The notes under the pieces were generated by a model. The model worked only from the letters and a program-made list of their open reading frames with translations. It was not told where the DNA came from and made no database searches. Below, one piece after another: positions 34,551 through 44,583 of a DNA stretch of 64,000 nucleotides. This DNA is from Phragmites australis. Taxonomy: Eukaryota; Streptophyta; Magnoliopsida; Poales; Poaceae. Each line of letters begins with the position of its first letter. Position 1 is the stretch's first letter. Made by a program: the position numbers and the translations under genes. The stretch lies in contig NC_084940.1 in the NCBI RefSeq assembly GCF_958298935.1, forward strand, positions 7,160,001 to 7,224,000, given 5' to 3'.

Positions 34551-35711
34551 GCTTGGCAACATCTACTGAAGTATCGTAGGCTTGGCAACATCTATGATTA
34601 CACTGAACCTGTCCAATTGTCGGATGAGTTGAACTTAGAAACTGAAGAACAGGCATATATGTGTCTTGTGGCTACTGAAGAGCCATGGACAGTGGATCAA
34701 GCACTCAATGAAGAGGTCTGGAAGAAGGCCATGGAGGAAGAATTGGAGTCCATCAAAGAAAATAAAACTTGGGAGTTAGCTGCACTTCCACAGGGATGTA
34801 GAGCAATTGGTCTAAAGTGGGTTTCCAAACTGAAGAAAGACCCAGATGGTAGAGTAATTAGACACAAGGCCAGGTTAGTGGCTAAAGGCTATGCTCAGCG
34901 ATATGGTGTGGACTTTGAGGATGTGTTTGCACCAGTAGCAAGAATGGAGTCGGTAAGATTATTGATAGCCTTGGCAGCACATGGATGCTGGGAGATTCAT
35001 CATATGGATGTGAAATCAGCATTCCTAAATGGAGACTTGGCTGAGGAGGTATATGTGCAGCAACCACCCGGTTTTATCAATCCAAGTCACCAAGGTTTAG
35101 TACTGAAACTGAGAAAGGCATTGTATGGTCTTCGTCAGGCACCTCGTGCATGGAACTCAAGATTGGATGCATCTCTGAACTCACTTGGTTTTGAGCGCAG
35201 CCCAACTGAACATGCCATCTATAGGAGGAAGAAGGATGGTAAGATCTTGCTAGTTGGAGTGTATGTAGATGATCTGATTATTACAGGATCAGACACTGAA
35301 AGAATTTCAGAGTTCAAGCAAGAGATGTGCTCAATCTTCAAGATGAGTGACTTGGGATTATTGAGTTTTTATCTGGGAATTGAAGTCAGACAGGAAGCAA
35401 ATGAGATCACCTTGTGCCAGAGTAACTATGCCAAGAAGATACTGCAAGCTGCTGGAATGGCAAAGTGTAATCCTTCTGCAATTCCCATGGAGGCCAAGCT
35501 GAAATTGACAAAAGAAGGTTGTGGCTCACTAGTGGACCCAACAGAATTTAGGAGTATTGTTGGAAGCTTGAGATATCTATTGAATACAAGGCCGGATATA
35601 GCTTATGCTGTTGGAATTGTGAGCCGGTATATGGAGAAGCCCACTGATCAGCACAAAGCAGCAGTTAAGCAGATTCTGAGATATATTCAAGGCACTGTCA
35701 GGTATGGTTGT
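34551..35711 (+). pseudogene. Copia reverse transcriptase segment, after the stop and cut by insertion
   Basis: In the same frame as the upstream gag-integrase segment and open until the nested element begins. The first ATG is at 34617. Reverse transcriptase landmarks include KARLVAKGYAQ, MDVKSAFLNGDL, LYGLRQAPRAW and the catalytic YVDD (35262-35273). The frame runs a few codons into the inserted LTR and stops there, so RNase H is lost from this piece. An 18-bp direct repeat (34548-34565 and 34577-34594) sits at the stop codon. Confidence 0.92.
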
Positions 35712-35892
35712 TGTCGGTGTATTTAGAACCAGGGGTCCCTAAGTCCCGAGGCCAGGCCGGCCATCCACCACATATCACCGCCCTGCAAGGTAGGTAGAAG
35801 CTAAGTCCCGGGAGAAGGTGCTCGGGGCCGCCGCTTCTGGTTCCCGAGCAACCTAGTTCCCCGATGATCCGCAGAGCCCAAATACCAAGAAG

Positions 35893-36470
35893 GAAGTGCT
35901 CGGGAGAGAGTGCTCGAGGCTGCACGTGGCAGCCCCCGAGGACTCGGTGCCCCGAAGGTCCCACCGAAGTGCTCGGGAGAGAGTGCTCGGGGCTGCACGT
36001 GGCAGCCCCCGAGGACTCGGTGCCCCGAAGGTCCCACCGAAGTGCTCGGGAGAGAGTGCTCGGGGCTGCACGTGGCAGCCCCCGAGGACTCGGTGCCCCG
36101 AAGGTCCCACCGAAGTGCTCGGGAGAGAGTGCTCGGGGCTGCACGTGGCAGCCCCCGAGGACTCGGTGCCCCGAAGGTCCCACCGAAGTGCTCGGGAGAG
36201 AGTGCTCGGGGCTGCACGTGGCAGCCCCCGAGGACTCGGTGCCCCGAAGGTCCCACCGAAGTGCTCGGGAGAGAGTGCTCGGGGCTGCACGTGGCAGCCC
36301 CCGAGGACTCGGTGCCCCGAAGGTCCCACCGAAGTGCTCGGGAGAGAGTGCTCGGGGCTGCACGTGGCAGCCCCCGAGGACTCGGTGCCCCGAAGGTCCC
36401 ACCGAAGTGCTCGGGAGAGAGTGCTCGGGGCTGCACGTGGTAGCCCCCGAGGACTCGGTTCCCCGAAGGT
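35893..36470 (+). repeat. 73-bp tandem repeat, ~7.9 copies, in the 5' LTR
   Basis: Units start every 73 bases from 35893 to 36404 and are nearly identical. Each contains CTCGGGGCTGC, ACGTG, then GCAGCCCCCGAG, a hairpin with 11-base arms whose loop carries the G-box core. GCACGTGGC includes the ABRE core ACGTGGC. The array lies about 0.5 kb upstream of the LTR TATA box. Because 73 is not a multiple of three and the unit lacks stops in most frames, several long overlapping open frames arise on both strands; none is a gene. Confidence 0.97.
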
Positions 36471-36961
36471 TCGCGCAAGATCATTCAACGACCCGAAGGG
36501 TCCCGTCGTCAGGGTGTCATCCAGTCAAAGGCCCAATGCCGCATTTAATAGGCACGCGCGGTCTGACATCCTGACATCCTGATATTCTCAGCTGCGCACG
36601 CCCCAGTGTCAGACCCTGCCATACACTGGCAGGGGGGCGTGGGTCCATTAAATGCACGGGTCCCGTTCCGTTTTATCCAGGTGCCTCGGGATAACGTTGC
36701 CAAAATCGAAGCGCTCGGCCTGCCACCCTGCCCTGGCAGAAGAACAAGACAGGGTGGGCGCACCGGGCACCTCTGAGGCTACCCGGTGGGCCCCTTTCAT
36801 GGCGCCCCGAGGCTCCCGCAGCGGCTGGTGGTCGAATGCGCGCCGCATCTCTCCACCGCCCCTGTCACTTCGCCAAGATGAAATGATTACGCCTTTCTCC
36901 GTGGCACCTTGGCATTCACGTCCCCTCTTTCCCATTCAGGATATGTTGAGGTCGGCGCGCC

Positions 36962-36968
36962 TATAAAA
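36962..36968 (+). promoter_or_regulatory. TATA box of the nested 5' LTR
   Basis: TATAAAA following GGCGCGCC, with about 460 bases of R-U5-like sequence to the LTR end. Confidence 0.75.
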
Positions 36969-37421
36969 GGAAAGGATGGAGAACACTAGAAAAGAGAGAG
37001 GAAGAGCCCCCGACCACAAGACGACCAAGAGACCAGACAACCAACAATCTCCGGCGAACCAGGCCAAAGATAGATCGACAGACACTCGAACCAGCTCAAG
37101 TTAAGCTAGAACAGAAGAGCCTCAAGCTCTTTGTAAACAGTTCTCCCCTTAGAACCAGATATCTCCTTGAAGAATCCCCTTCAAGGATAAATATAGCGCT
37201 CATACAGGAGTAGGGTGTTACGCCTCCGTGCGGCCCGAACCTGTCTAAAACCCGGCGTACCCACTTTTCCTTGCATTAGGGTGATCGTCTCCCACCAGCC
37301 ATCGCATTTATTTCCGTTCCCGATTATTTCCCACACAAGCTTTTCCAGGATCATCCCCCCGGCCGAATCTCTAAAAAGGGGTCTCTCGGGATCCCTGCGA
37401 CAGGAGTTCACTCTCCGACAT

Positions 37422-37440
37422 CTGGCGCGCCAGGTAGGGG
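37422..37440 (+). other. Primer-binding-site region of the nested element
   Basis: CTGGCGCGCCAGGTAGGGG directly follows the LTR, the position and style of a Ty3-type primer-binding site. I did not assign the tRNA. Confidence 0.6.
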
Positions 37441-37487
37441 GGAATATCCCTGGATTGTTTGTTTCACTTTTTTCTCCACAGGAAAAG

Positions 37488-39917
37488 ATGGCCGGTGGGC
37501 ACCGTCTCCAGCGTTCCGGCTCCACTTCCAGTAACGGAACGCTGCCCCACGAAGAAAGCCCCGTCGCTGCTGCGTACCCGCGGCAGCCGCCATCCACGCG
37601 TGCGGTTTTTCCCGCCCAAGGGGATCAAGGCGCTGGGCCCATCAGCGCCGCCGCCGCTGCCGACGTACTTTCCGACCCCCAGCAGGTGGTCGGGACCCCG
37701 GCCGCCAGGTCTGCCTCTGGACCACGTCGGGTGCCGCCTCGGCGCAGGCTCGCTTTCAGTGAGGCCAGCCCAGGGAGCGCGTTGCTTGCGGCACAAGCTC
37801 TCCTCAGACACCCGCCCATTCAGGCCACGCCAAACACTCCGGAAGGCCGGTGGATGCAAGATGTCGTCGCTTTGGTCGGCACTGCTCGTCGCCAGGTGCA
37901 AGCCGGGAGTCCTCGCGCCACTTCTCAGCACGGTGCCGCCAGAGCCGGCTCCTCAGCAGGCAACACCCGCACGGGCCGAGGGGTCTCCAGGCGGAGTGCC
38001 GTCCCCCTGGCCCTGTCCGGAGCCCGGGACCTTCGTTTGCACCTTGACGAGCAGAGGGGCCACGAAGATGCCCGAGTCATTCTCGAACGTCAGCGGGAGA
38101 CCCGGCAGGGGGTTGGGGCAGAGGACCAGGCTTCCTCTCTCCCGGCCCACGACCACCGGGGATCCCCGGCTCGCCGCTTCTCGCCACCGAGAACCCCCGC
38201 TCGTGCTGCGGGGTACGGCACCGGTTGCCGTGCCTTCACCACCGAGCTCCGCCGGGTGAGGTGGCCTTCCAAGTTCCGCCCCGAGCTGCCGGAGAAGTAC
38301 GACGGGTCCATCGATCCCGTCGAGTTCCTCCAGATCTACACGACGGCCGTCTAAGCGGCCGGAGGCAGCGAAAAGGTGATGGTAAACTATTTTCATGTTG
38401 CCTTGAGGGGTTCCGCCCGCTCTTGGCTTATGAACTTACCCCCAGGATCCATCAGCTCCTGGGATGACCTGTGCCACCAATTCGTGGCCAACTTTCAGGG
38501 CACGTTCGCACGTCCCGGTTTGGAGTGCGACCTCCACGCCGTCCAACAGCAGGAAGGGGAGACGCTACGGCGATTTATACAGCGTTTCAGCCAGGTTCGC
38601 AACACTATTCCGTGAGTGGCCCCCCATGCTGTTATTGTTGCTTTCCGGCAGGGCGTCCGTGACGAGCGGATGCTCGAGAAGCTAGGTACGCACGAGATCG
38701 AGACCCCTGCGGAACTTTTCGCACTGGCCGATAAGTGCGCCAAGGCTGCGGAGGCCAGGGCGTGGCATGCTCCTCGCCCCGCTCCCGATCAGCCAAGTTC
38801 TTCCCACTTTGATAAGCGGGAAAAGAAAAAGAGAAGGAAGCGCGAGGCAGCTCCCGTCGAGCCAGCCCAAGTCCCCGCTCACAGGGTACCGCAAGAGCCC
38901 GATCACCGGCAAGAGCGTCAGCCGGGTGTCGGTCGGCGCCCCGTCAGGGCCACTGCTCGGGCTCCTCCTCGGGCCTCTGTGCCCGCGAGGGCCCCGGCAC
39001 CGGCTAGGGCGCCAGCTCCAGCAAGAGCCCCGGCCCCTGGCCGAGCTCCTATTCCAGCAAGGGCCCCCGCTCCCGCGGGGCCCGAGCCAGGTAAATGGTG
39101 TCCCATACACCTGACCAGATGGCACGACCTCACGGAGTGTCGTACGGTCAAAGGACTCGTGGAGCAGCGCCAGAGGGAGCGCGACGAGTCCCGCGGAGGA
39201 GGCGATACCGAGGTCGTCCCCAACAACGCCGAGCTCGGCTTCCAGGAGCCCGAGCATGCGGTCGCCTTCATCGACGGGGGCGCTTACACACCCTGCTCGC
39301 GCCGTGGCATCAAGGTCATGCGGCGCGAAGTATGCTCGGCAACCCCGAGCGAGGAGGCCACAAGACCCCTGAGGTGGTCGGATGCTCCGATCACGTTCAG
39401 CATGGCTGATCACCCCGTCAGTACTGCAGCCGTGGGACGGCTACCTCTGGTAGTGTCTCCCACTATCTGCAATGTTAAGGTCGGCAGAGTGCTGATCGAC
39501 GGTGGTGCCGGCCTCAACCTCCTTTCCAAAGAGGCTTTTGAGAAGCTGCAAGTATCTTCCCGACGCCTAAAGCCGTCCCTCCCCTTCTGTGGAGTAACTC
39601 CCGGGCACTCCCTGCCCCTCGGGCAGGTCGAGTTGCCTGTCACATTCGGGAGCCGGGACAACTTCCGCACGGAGTGCGTCCTCTTCGATGTTGCGGAGCT
39701 CCCTCTCCCCTACAACGCCATCCTCGGGCGCCCGGCGCTCGCCAAGTTTATGATGGCCGTGCATTATGCATACCTTACAGTTAAGATGCCCGGCCCCGCA
39801 GGCTCTATCTCCGTGATCGCGGTCCCCCGGGCAGGTTCTTTCAGGTTGGCGACGGAGGAAGGACAGCCACTCCCGAATCCGTGGAACATCGAGCATCTTC
39901 GACGCTTCTACCCGTAG
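37488..39917 (+). pseudogene. Gag-protease frame of the nested element, two internal stops
   Basis: One frame from ATG 37488 to TAG 39917, broken by TAA at 38352-38354 and TGA at 38613-38615. After a Pro/Arg/Ala-rich N-terminal part comes a retrotransposon-gag domain: KYDGSIDPVEFLQIY before the first stop, then RGSARSWLMNLPPGSISSWD, then the FRQGVRDERMLEKL block after the second. A Pro/Ala/Arg repeat region (39000-39080) and a CPIH-type motif follow. A retropepsin-like site LIDGGAGLNLLS lies near 39497. The frame ends soon after the protease. Both stops could come from C-to-T changes (CAA to TAA, CGA to TGA), as expected of methylated repeats. Confidence 0.88.
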
Positions 39918-40085
39918 ATTGTCGTGTTCACGGTTCAGGTTAGTAAGGCCGGGGGCTTCTCCCTGCCCGAGCAGTATGAAGGCTTCGCCCCGTGGGGTAA
40001 GTCGTTGTCGCCCAACCTTGTAAATATTGCACATTAAGTTTTTCAATAAGCAATCGCTATGTCAAAATACTTTTTATGGATTCCG

Positions 40086-41165
40086 TATGTTTAATCTGTC
40101 TGGTGAGGAGCTCGGTTGTGCGAGAAAAAGTTCGCTCTCTTTTTTTTTCCCGCTGACAAAAGAATCCCGATCGGTATGCATGCGAGCAGTCGCCGCTGAC
40201 TTACGTCCGCCATGGTAGGCTGTGGTGTTCGGTGTCATGACAGGCTCCCGGGCACTACCGAGTTTCGGGGTGCTCCGGGTAATCCCATCGCTCGAGCTGC
40301 TCGAGTAGTCCGGAGCTCGGGCCCCCGGAGCGGGCTGTCGGTGCTCGGTCTGGTCTGTCATACCCGGGCGCCACCAAACCATAGGACCTCTGGGTTATGC
40401 CTCTGCCCGCTCTTGTCCGCCGGTTTGGGTGTTTGAGAGGTCTCGGGTCGAAAACGAGAGCAGTCTATAACAAGTACCGCACTGGCAGAGCGCACCAGGC
40501 AAAGAAATCCTATTTTTTCTCTTAAGTCACAGGCTGGCGATCGCAAGCAGCTCGGCCGCAAGGGCTTTAATGCCCCGGCCTTTGGTCGGCCCCAAGGGTC
40601 CTCGGGTGGTCCTACCTCTTAGGCTCGGGTGGTCGAGATCACCCGACCCTAGGAGCCTCGTATGCCTCTGGGCACTCGGGCACTCCGTTGAAAGAATCGA
40701 GTCTCCGGGCACCCGAGCTCGGAAGCACATCCCTCCTGGATCGATGAGCTGGAAGGCCGACAGCTGTCCGGTGAGTGGTTATATTCAAACAAGTCTGCTT
40801 TAAGTAAATTTATGTCCTCGAGTCACTCTCGGGGGCCCTCGCGGTTTAATCTGTTCGGTGAGGTGGCCTCCTCGCACGCAAAACACTGCCGCGTGACTAT
40901 TTTTTCCCAGAATGACAGAACGGTTTGCAGAAAAGAGTAGCGTGCTCGCGATAACGTCTGACCGAAGCCCTTCGTGGTGGTCGTGGTGTTCGGTCCGCTT
41001 TTAAGGACCCCGAGCACTACCGAGTCCTCGGGTGCCCTGGGTAATCCTATCGCTCGAGCTACTCGGGTAGTCCGGAGCTCAGGTCTCGGGGGCGGGTTGT
41101 CAGTGCTCGGCCTGGCCCGTTTAAAGCCCGGGCACCACCGGACCGCGAGGACTCTTGGTCACATT
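40086..41165 (+). repeat. Diverged direct duplication with ~760-bp spacing in the nested element
   Basis: GTTTAATCTGT near 40089 recurs near 40847. A ~190-base block beginning GGTGTTCGGT at about 40221 recurs near 40984, sharing ATCGCTCGAGCT, GTAGTCCGGAGCTC and the CGGGC(A/G)CCACC blocks. The intervening sequence is only partly alike, so this is an old tandem duplication in non-coding DNA between protease and polypurine tract. Confidence 0.75.
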
Positions 41166-41574
41166 CTCGCCCGCACGCGTCTCCCTTCTACTAACTGAGT
41201 GGTCGCAAAGTGAAAAAGTGTTCATCAGGCACGGCGTGTTCCGCGCGGGATCAATCCATCTCCCGGACAAGGAAGTCTCTGTCTTTGTTCTTAACTTAGG
41301 CAATACGGATTCGTGAGAGCTTGAAGGCCGACTATGCCAGTAACAGCGATCAAAGACAACTTCATCCTCGGGGACGGGAAGGTCGGGAACGGTCCGACTG
41401 AGTACTCCCCGGGGCTTCGAAGTAAAACATCGGAAGAAGCATCGAACACATAGAGAAACTGGAGTTGCGAGCCCAGGGAAAAACAGCCATTTAATATTTA
41501 CAGGATACTCCCAAGGCATTTTCTAAGGGTTCACTCCTACATCTACAAACAAAAGGAAAGAGGCTACAAAAGAT

Positions 41575-42270
41575 CTAGTCGGCGGCAGAAGCGTCGGCTG
41601 AATCCTCTGAGTCATCCCCGGGGGCTGGCGGCGGCGGCACCTCTCGCCTGAAGCCGGCCGCCACCTCAGCGGCGGTGCTCCGGACCGCTGCCCGGGCAAC
41701 CTCCCCCTCAGCCTCGACCACTCCCTCCCGCGCCGGCTCCAGTGGGAAGTTCGGGTCCCCGCTTCGGTAGCAGGCCAGGACGTGCTCGGCCACGGCACGT
41801 GCCAAGCCACGTCCCTCCCGGGCAGCAAGTTCCTGGACTGCCCAGGGCAGGGTCTCGAGGCGCTCGCAGACCTGCTGCAGCCCCAACACTTGTCGTGCGG
41901 GGCCGTCGCCCTTCTTGTCGTCGACAAGCCGTCCAAGACCACCCTTCTCCACGGCCCGTCGCATCCGCCAGAGTATGTCCTCCAGCATATGCTCGAGGTT
42001 GACCCGCGAGACAAAGGCAGTCTCGATTTTCTCCTTGGCGGCCCGCAGCTGTGCCTCGAGTCCCTGGTCCCCGGCCGGATCGGGAGCACCGCCAGCCACG
42101 GTGGGGACGGCAGCCTGCTTCGTCTTGGCCACCATCTCGGACAAAGCGCGTTCGTGCTCGGCTAGTTCCGCCTCGTGCTTCGCATTCTCCTCCGCCCTGG
42201 TAGCCGCGGCGGCCGTCACAGCAGCAGCTTCGCCCTCTCGGCGACTCAGTTCGCCTTCTCGGCGACTCAA
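41575..42270 (-). CDS. Antisense coiled-coil protein frame of the nested element
   Basis: A frame of about 231 codons opposite to gag. It opens with a REGELSRREGEAA-type heptad region, then Ala/Glu-rich helices (AENAKHEAELAEHERALSEM) predicted to coil, and ends in an acidic Asp/Ser tail. The frame begins without an ATG (TTG codon), so a spliced upstream exon is likely. Antisense DNA around 42440-42530 has plausible coding content (TEAKAGADAMWQAFEGW). Extra antisense frames of this sort are known in Tat-lineage and related grass elements. Its role is unknown and it is not a host gene. Confidence 0.6.
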   Translation of the reverse strand: MSRREGELSRREGEAAAVTAAAATRAEENAKHEAELAEHERALSEMVAKTKQAAVPTVAGGAPDPAGDQGLEAQLRAAKEKIETAFVSRVNLEHMLEDILWRMRRAVEKGGLGRLVDDKKGDGPARQVLGLQQVCERLETLPWAVQELAAREGRGLARAVAEHVLACYRSGDPNFPLEPAREGVVEAEGEVARAAVRSTAAEVAAGFRREVPPPPAPGDDSEDSADASAAD

Positions 42271-42539
42271 CTCAATCTCCCGCCGATCGCGCGATGTCAG
42301 CGATTGCTAGGCGTATTTTCCTCGATCTGCGCGGCAACCTCGCATGCCGCCCGGATGGATATCATACCCTTCGGAAATTGTGTGGACACGCGTCCACTCA
42401 TTTTCCGGTTGGAACATACTTGAGGTCTAGGTCCGCAAGGGCCACCCCTCGAAAGCTTGCCACATGGCGTCCGCGCCAGCCTTGGCCTCGGTCACGACGA
42501 AGGGCCCATTCGCAGTCTCCGTCCCATCGGCTACCAACG

Positions 42540-42553
42540 GGCCCGGGGGCTAC
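42540..42553 (+). other. Polypurine-like tract before the nested 3' LTR
   Basis: GGGCCCGGGGGCTAC-type sequence directly precedes TGTCGGTG. G-rich with a CTAC end, as in many Ty3-type grass elements. Confidence 0.6.
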
Positions 42554-44043
42554 TGTCGGTGTATTTAGAACCAGGGGTCCCTAAGTCCCGAGGCCAGGCC
42601 GGCCATCCACCACATATCACCGCCCTGCAAGGTAGGTAGAAGCTAAGTCCCGGGAGAAGGTGCTCGGGGCCGCCGCTTCTGGTTCCTGAGCACCCTAGTT
42701 CCCCGATGATCCGCAGAGCCCAAATACCAAGAAGGAAGTGCTCGGGAGAGAGTGCTCGGGGCTGCACGTGGCAGCCCCCGAGGACTCGGTGCCCCGAAGG
42801 TCCCACCGAAGTGCTCGGGAGAGAGTGCTCGGGGCTGCACGTGGCAGCCCCCGAGGACTCGGTGCCCCGAAGGTCCCACCGAAGTGCTCGGGAGAGAGTG
42901 CTCGGGGCTGCACGTGGCAGCCCCCGAGGACTCGGTGCCCCGAAGGTCCCACCGAAGTGCTCGGGAGAGAGTGCTCGGGGCTGCACGTGGCAGCCCCCGA
43001 GGACTCGGTGCCCCGAAGGTCCCACCGAAGTGCTCGGGAGAGAGTGCTCGGGGCTGCACGTGGCAGCCCCCGAGGACTCGGTTCCCCGAAGGTTCGCGCA
43101 AGATCATTCAACGACCCGAAGGGTCCCGTCGTCAGGGTGTCATCCAGTCAAAGGCCCAATGCCGCATTTAATAGGCACGCGCGGTCTGACATCCTGACAT
43201 CCTGATATTCTCAGCTGCCCACGCCCCAGTGTCAGACCCTGCCATACACTGGCAGGGGGGCGTGGGTCCATTAAATGCACGGGTCCCGTTCCGTTTTATC
43301 CAGGTGCCTCGGGATAACGTTGCCAAAATCGAAGCGCTCGGCCTGCCACCCTGCCCTGGCAGAAGAACAAGACAGGGTGGGCGCACCGGGCACCTCTGAG
43401 GCTGCCCGGTGGGCCCCTTTCATGGCGCCCCGAGGCTCCCGCAGCGGCTGGTGGTCGAATGCGCGCCGCATCTCTCCACCGCCCCTGTCACTTCGCCAAG
43501 ATGAAATGATTACGCCTTTCTCCGTGGCACCTTGGCATTCACGTCCCCTCTTTCCCATTCAGGATATGTTGAGGTCGGCGCGCCTATAAAAGAAAAGGAT
43601 GGAGAACACTAGAAAAGAGAGAGGAAGAGCCCCCGACCACAAGACGACCAAGAGACCAGACAACCAACAATCTCCGGCGAACCAGGCCAAAGATAGATCG
43701 ACAGACACTCGAACCAGCTCAAGTTAAGCTAGAACAGAAGAGCCTCAAGCTCTTTGTAAACAGTTCTCCCCTTAGAACCAGATATCTCCTTGAAGAATCC
43801 CCTTCAAGGATAAATATAGCGCTTATACAGGAGTAGGGTGTTACGCCTCCGTGCGGCCCGAACCTGTCTAAAACCCGGCGTACCCACTTTTCCTTGCATT
43901 AGGGTGATCGTCTCCCACTAGCCATCGCATTTATTTCCGTTCCCGATTATTTCCCACACAAGCTTTTCCAGGATCATCCCCCCGGCCGAATCTCTAAAAA
44001 GGGGTCTCTCGGGATCCCTGCGACAGGAGTTCACTCTCCGACA
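42554..44043 (+). repeat. 3' LTR of the nested element
   Basis: 1,490 bp, TGTCGGTG...CTCCGACA, with a TATA box at 43585-43591. It lacks three of the 73-bp units found in the 5' LTR. Confidence 0.95.
42735..43093 (+). repeat. 73-bp tandem repeat, ~4.9 copies, in the 3' LTR
   Basis: Same unit as in the 5' LTR, starting at 42735, 42808, 42881, 42954 and 43027. The last unit has the same altered end (TTCCCCGAAGGTT) as the last unit of the other array, so copies were gained or lost inside the array, not at its edge. Confidence 0.97.
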
Positions 44044-44048
44044 GTTGT

Positions 44049-44573
44049 ACTTTCAGGAAGAATAGCCGAGAAGTGCTAAATCTTGTGGGGTATAGTGACA
44101 GTGATTTGGCTGGTGATCTAGATGATAGAAAGAGCACTAGTGGTTGTGTGTTTTTGCTTGGAGGAAATCTGATCACCTGGAGCTCACAAAAACAGAAAAT
44201 TGTTGCTTTATCATCATGTGAGGCTGAATATATGGCAGCTGCAATGGCAACCTGTCAAGGGATATGGCTCTCAAGACTGATTTCAGATTTGCTTGGAGCT
44301 GATCATGACAAGTTCAAACTGAAGGTGGATAATATGTCTGCAATTGAATTGAGTCGAAATCCTGTGCATCACAGCAGAACCAAACACATCGATACTAAGT
44401 TCCATTTCATCAGGGACTATATCACAGAAGGAAGAATGGAAATGGAACATGTGAGCACTGATGGTCAGTTAGCTGACATACTGACAAAGCCCCTTGGGCG
44501 TGTGAAGTATGTTGAAATGAGGCAACAACTGAACGTCAGGGAAATTTCAGAGTTTCGGTCTGGCCATGTCTAA
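44049..44573 (+). pseudogene. Copia RNase H segment, stranded beyond the nested element
   Basis: The continuation of the interrupted reverse transcriptase frame. It carries YSDSDLAGDLDDRKSTSG and SSCEAEYMAA, the standard Copia RNase H blocks, then HIDTKFHFIRD and LADILTKPL before the stop. The frame on the two sides agrees once the nested element and one TSD copy are left out, so the insertion did not delete host DNA. It has no promoter or start of its own. Confidence 0.93.
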
Positions 44574-44581
44574 GGGGGTGA
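44572..44581 (+). other. Copia polypurine tract
   Basis: AAGGGGGTGA just before the 3' LTR, the usual Copia plus-strand primer. Confidence 0.85.
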
Positions 44582-44583
44582 TT

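Larger units (their letters stand above)
35712..37420 (+). repeat. 5' LTR of the nested element
   Basis: 1,709 bp. U3 includes the 73-bp tandem array. A TATA box (CTATAAAAG) lies near 36961-36969. The 219-bp excess over the 3' LTR is exactly three 73-bp units. Besides the array, about nine single-base differences from the 3' LTR are visible. Confidence 0.95.
35712..44043 (+). mobile_element. Non-autonomous Ty3-type (probably Tat-lineage) LTR retrotransposon with gag-protease only
   Basis: Inserted in the Copia reverse transcriptase/RNase H region with TSD GTTGT (35707-35711 and 44044-44048). LTRs begin TGTCGGTG and end CTCCGACA; they are 1,709 and 1,490 bp. The 5,133-bp interior holds a primer site-like TGGCGCGCCAGG, a gag-protease frame with two stops, a ~760-bp diverged direct duplication, an antisense coiled-coil frame and a polypurine tract. 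There is no reverse transcriptase or integrase, so movement must have used enzymes from a partner element. The gag style, antisense frame and 3' repeats suggest the Tat/Retand lineage, as in the rice Dasheng-RIRE2 pairing; this is inference. Confidence 0.93.

Noticed and set aside
35893..36470. CRISPR-like regular array
   Set aside because: Units are uniform 73-bp tandem copies without variable spacers, inside a plant retrotransposon LTR.
35698..36582. Several overlapping 170-240-codon open frames on both strands in the nested 5' LTR
   Set aside because: They arise because the 73-bp repeat lacks stops in most frames and shifts frame with every unit, so the same repeated peptides appear in all frames. 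No independent coding signal is present.
42531..43205. Similar open frames in the nested 3' LTR
   Set aside because: Same repeat artefact as in the 5' LTR.
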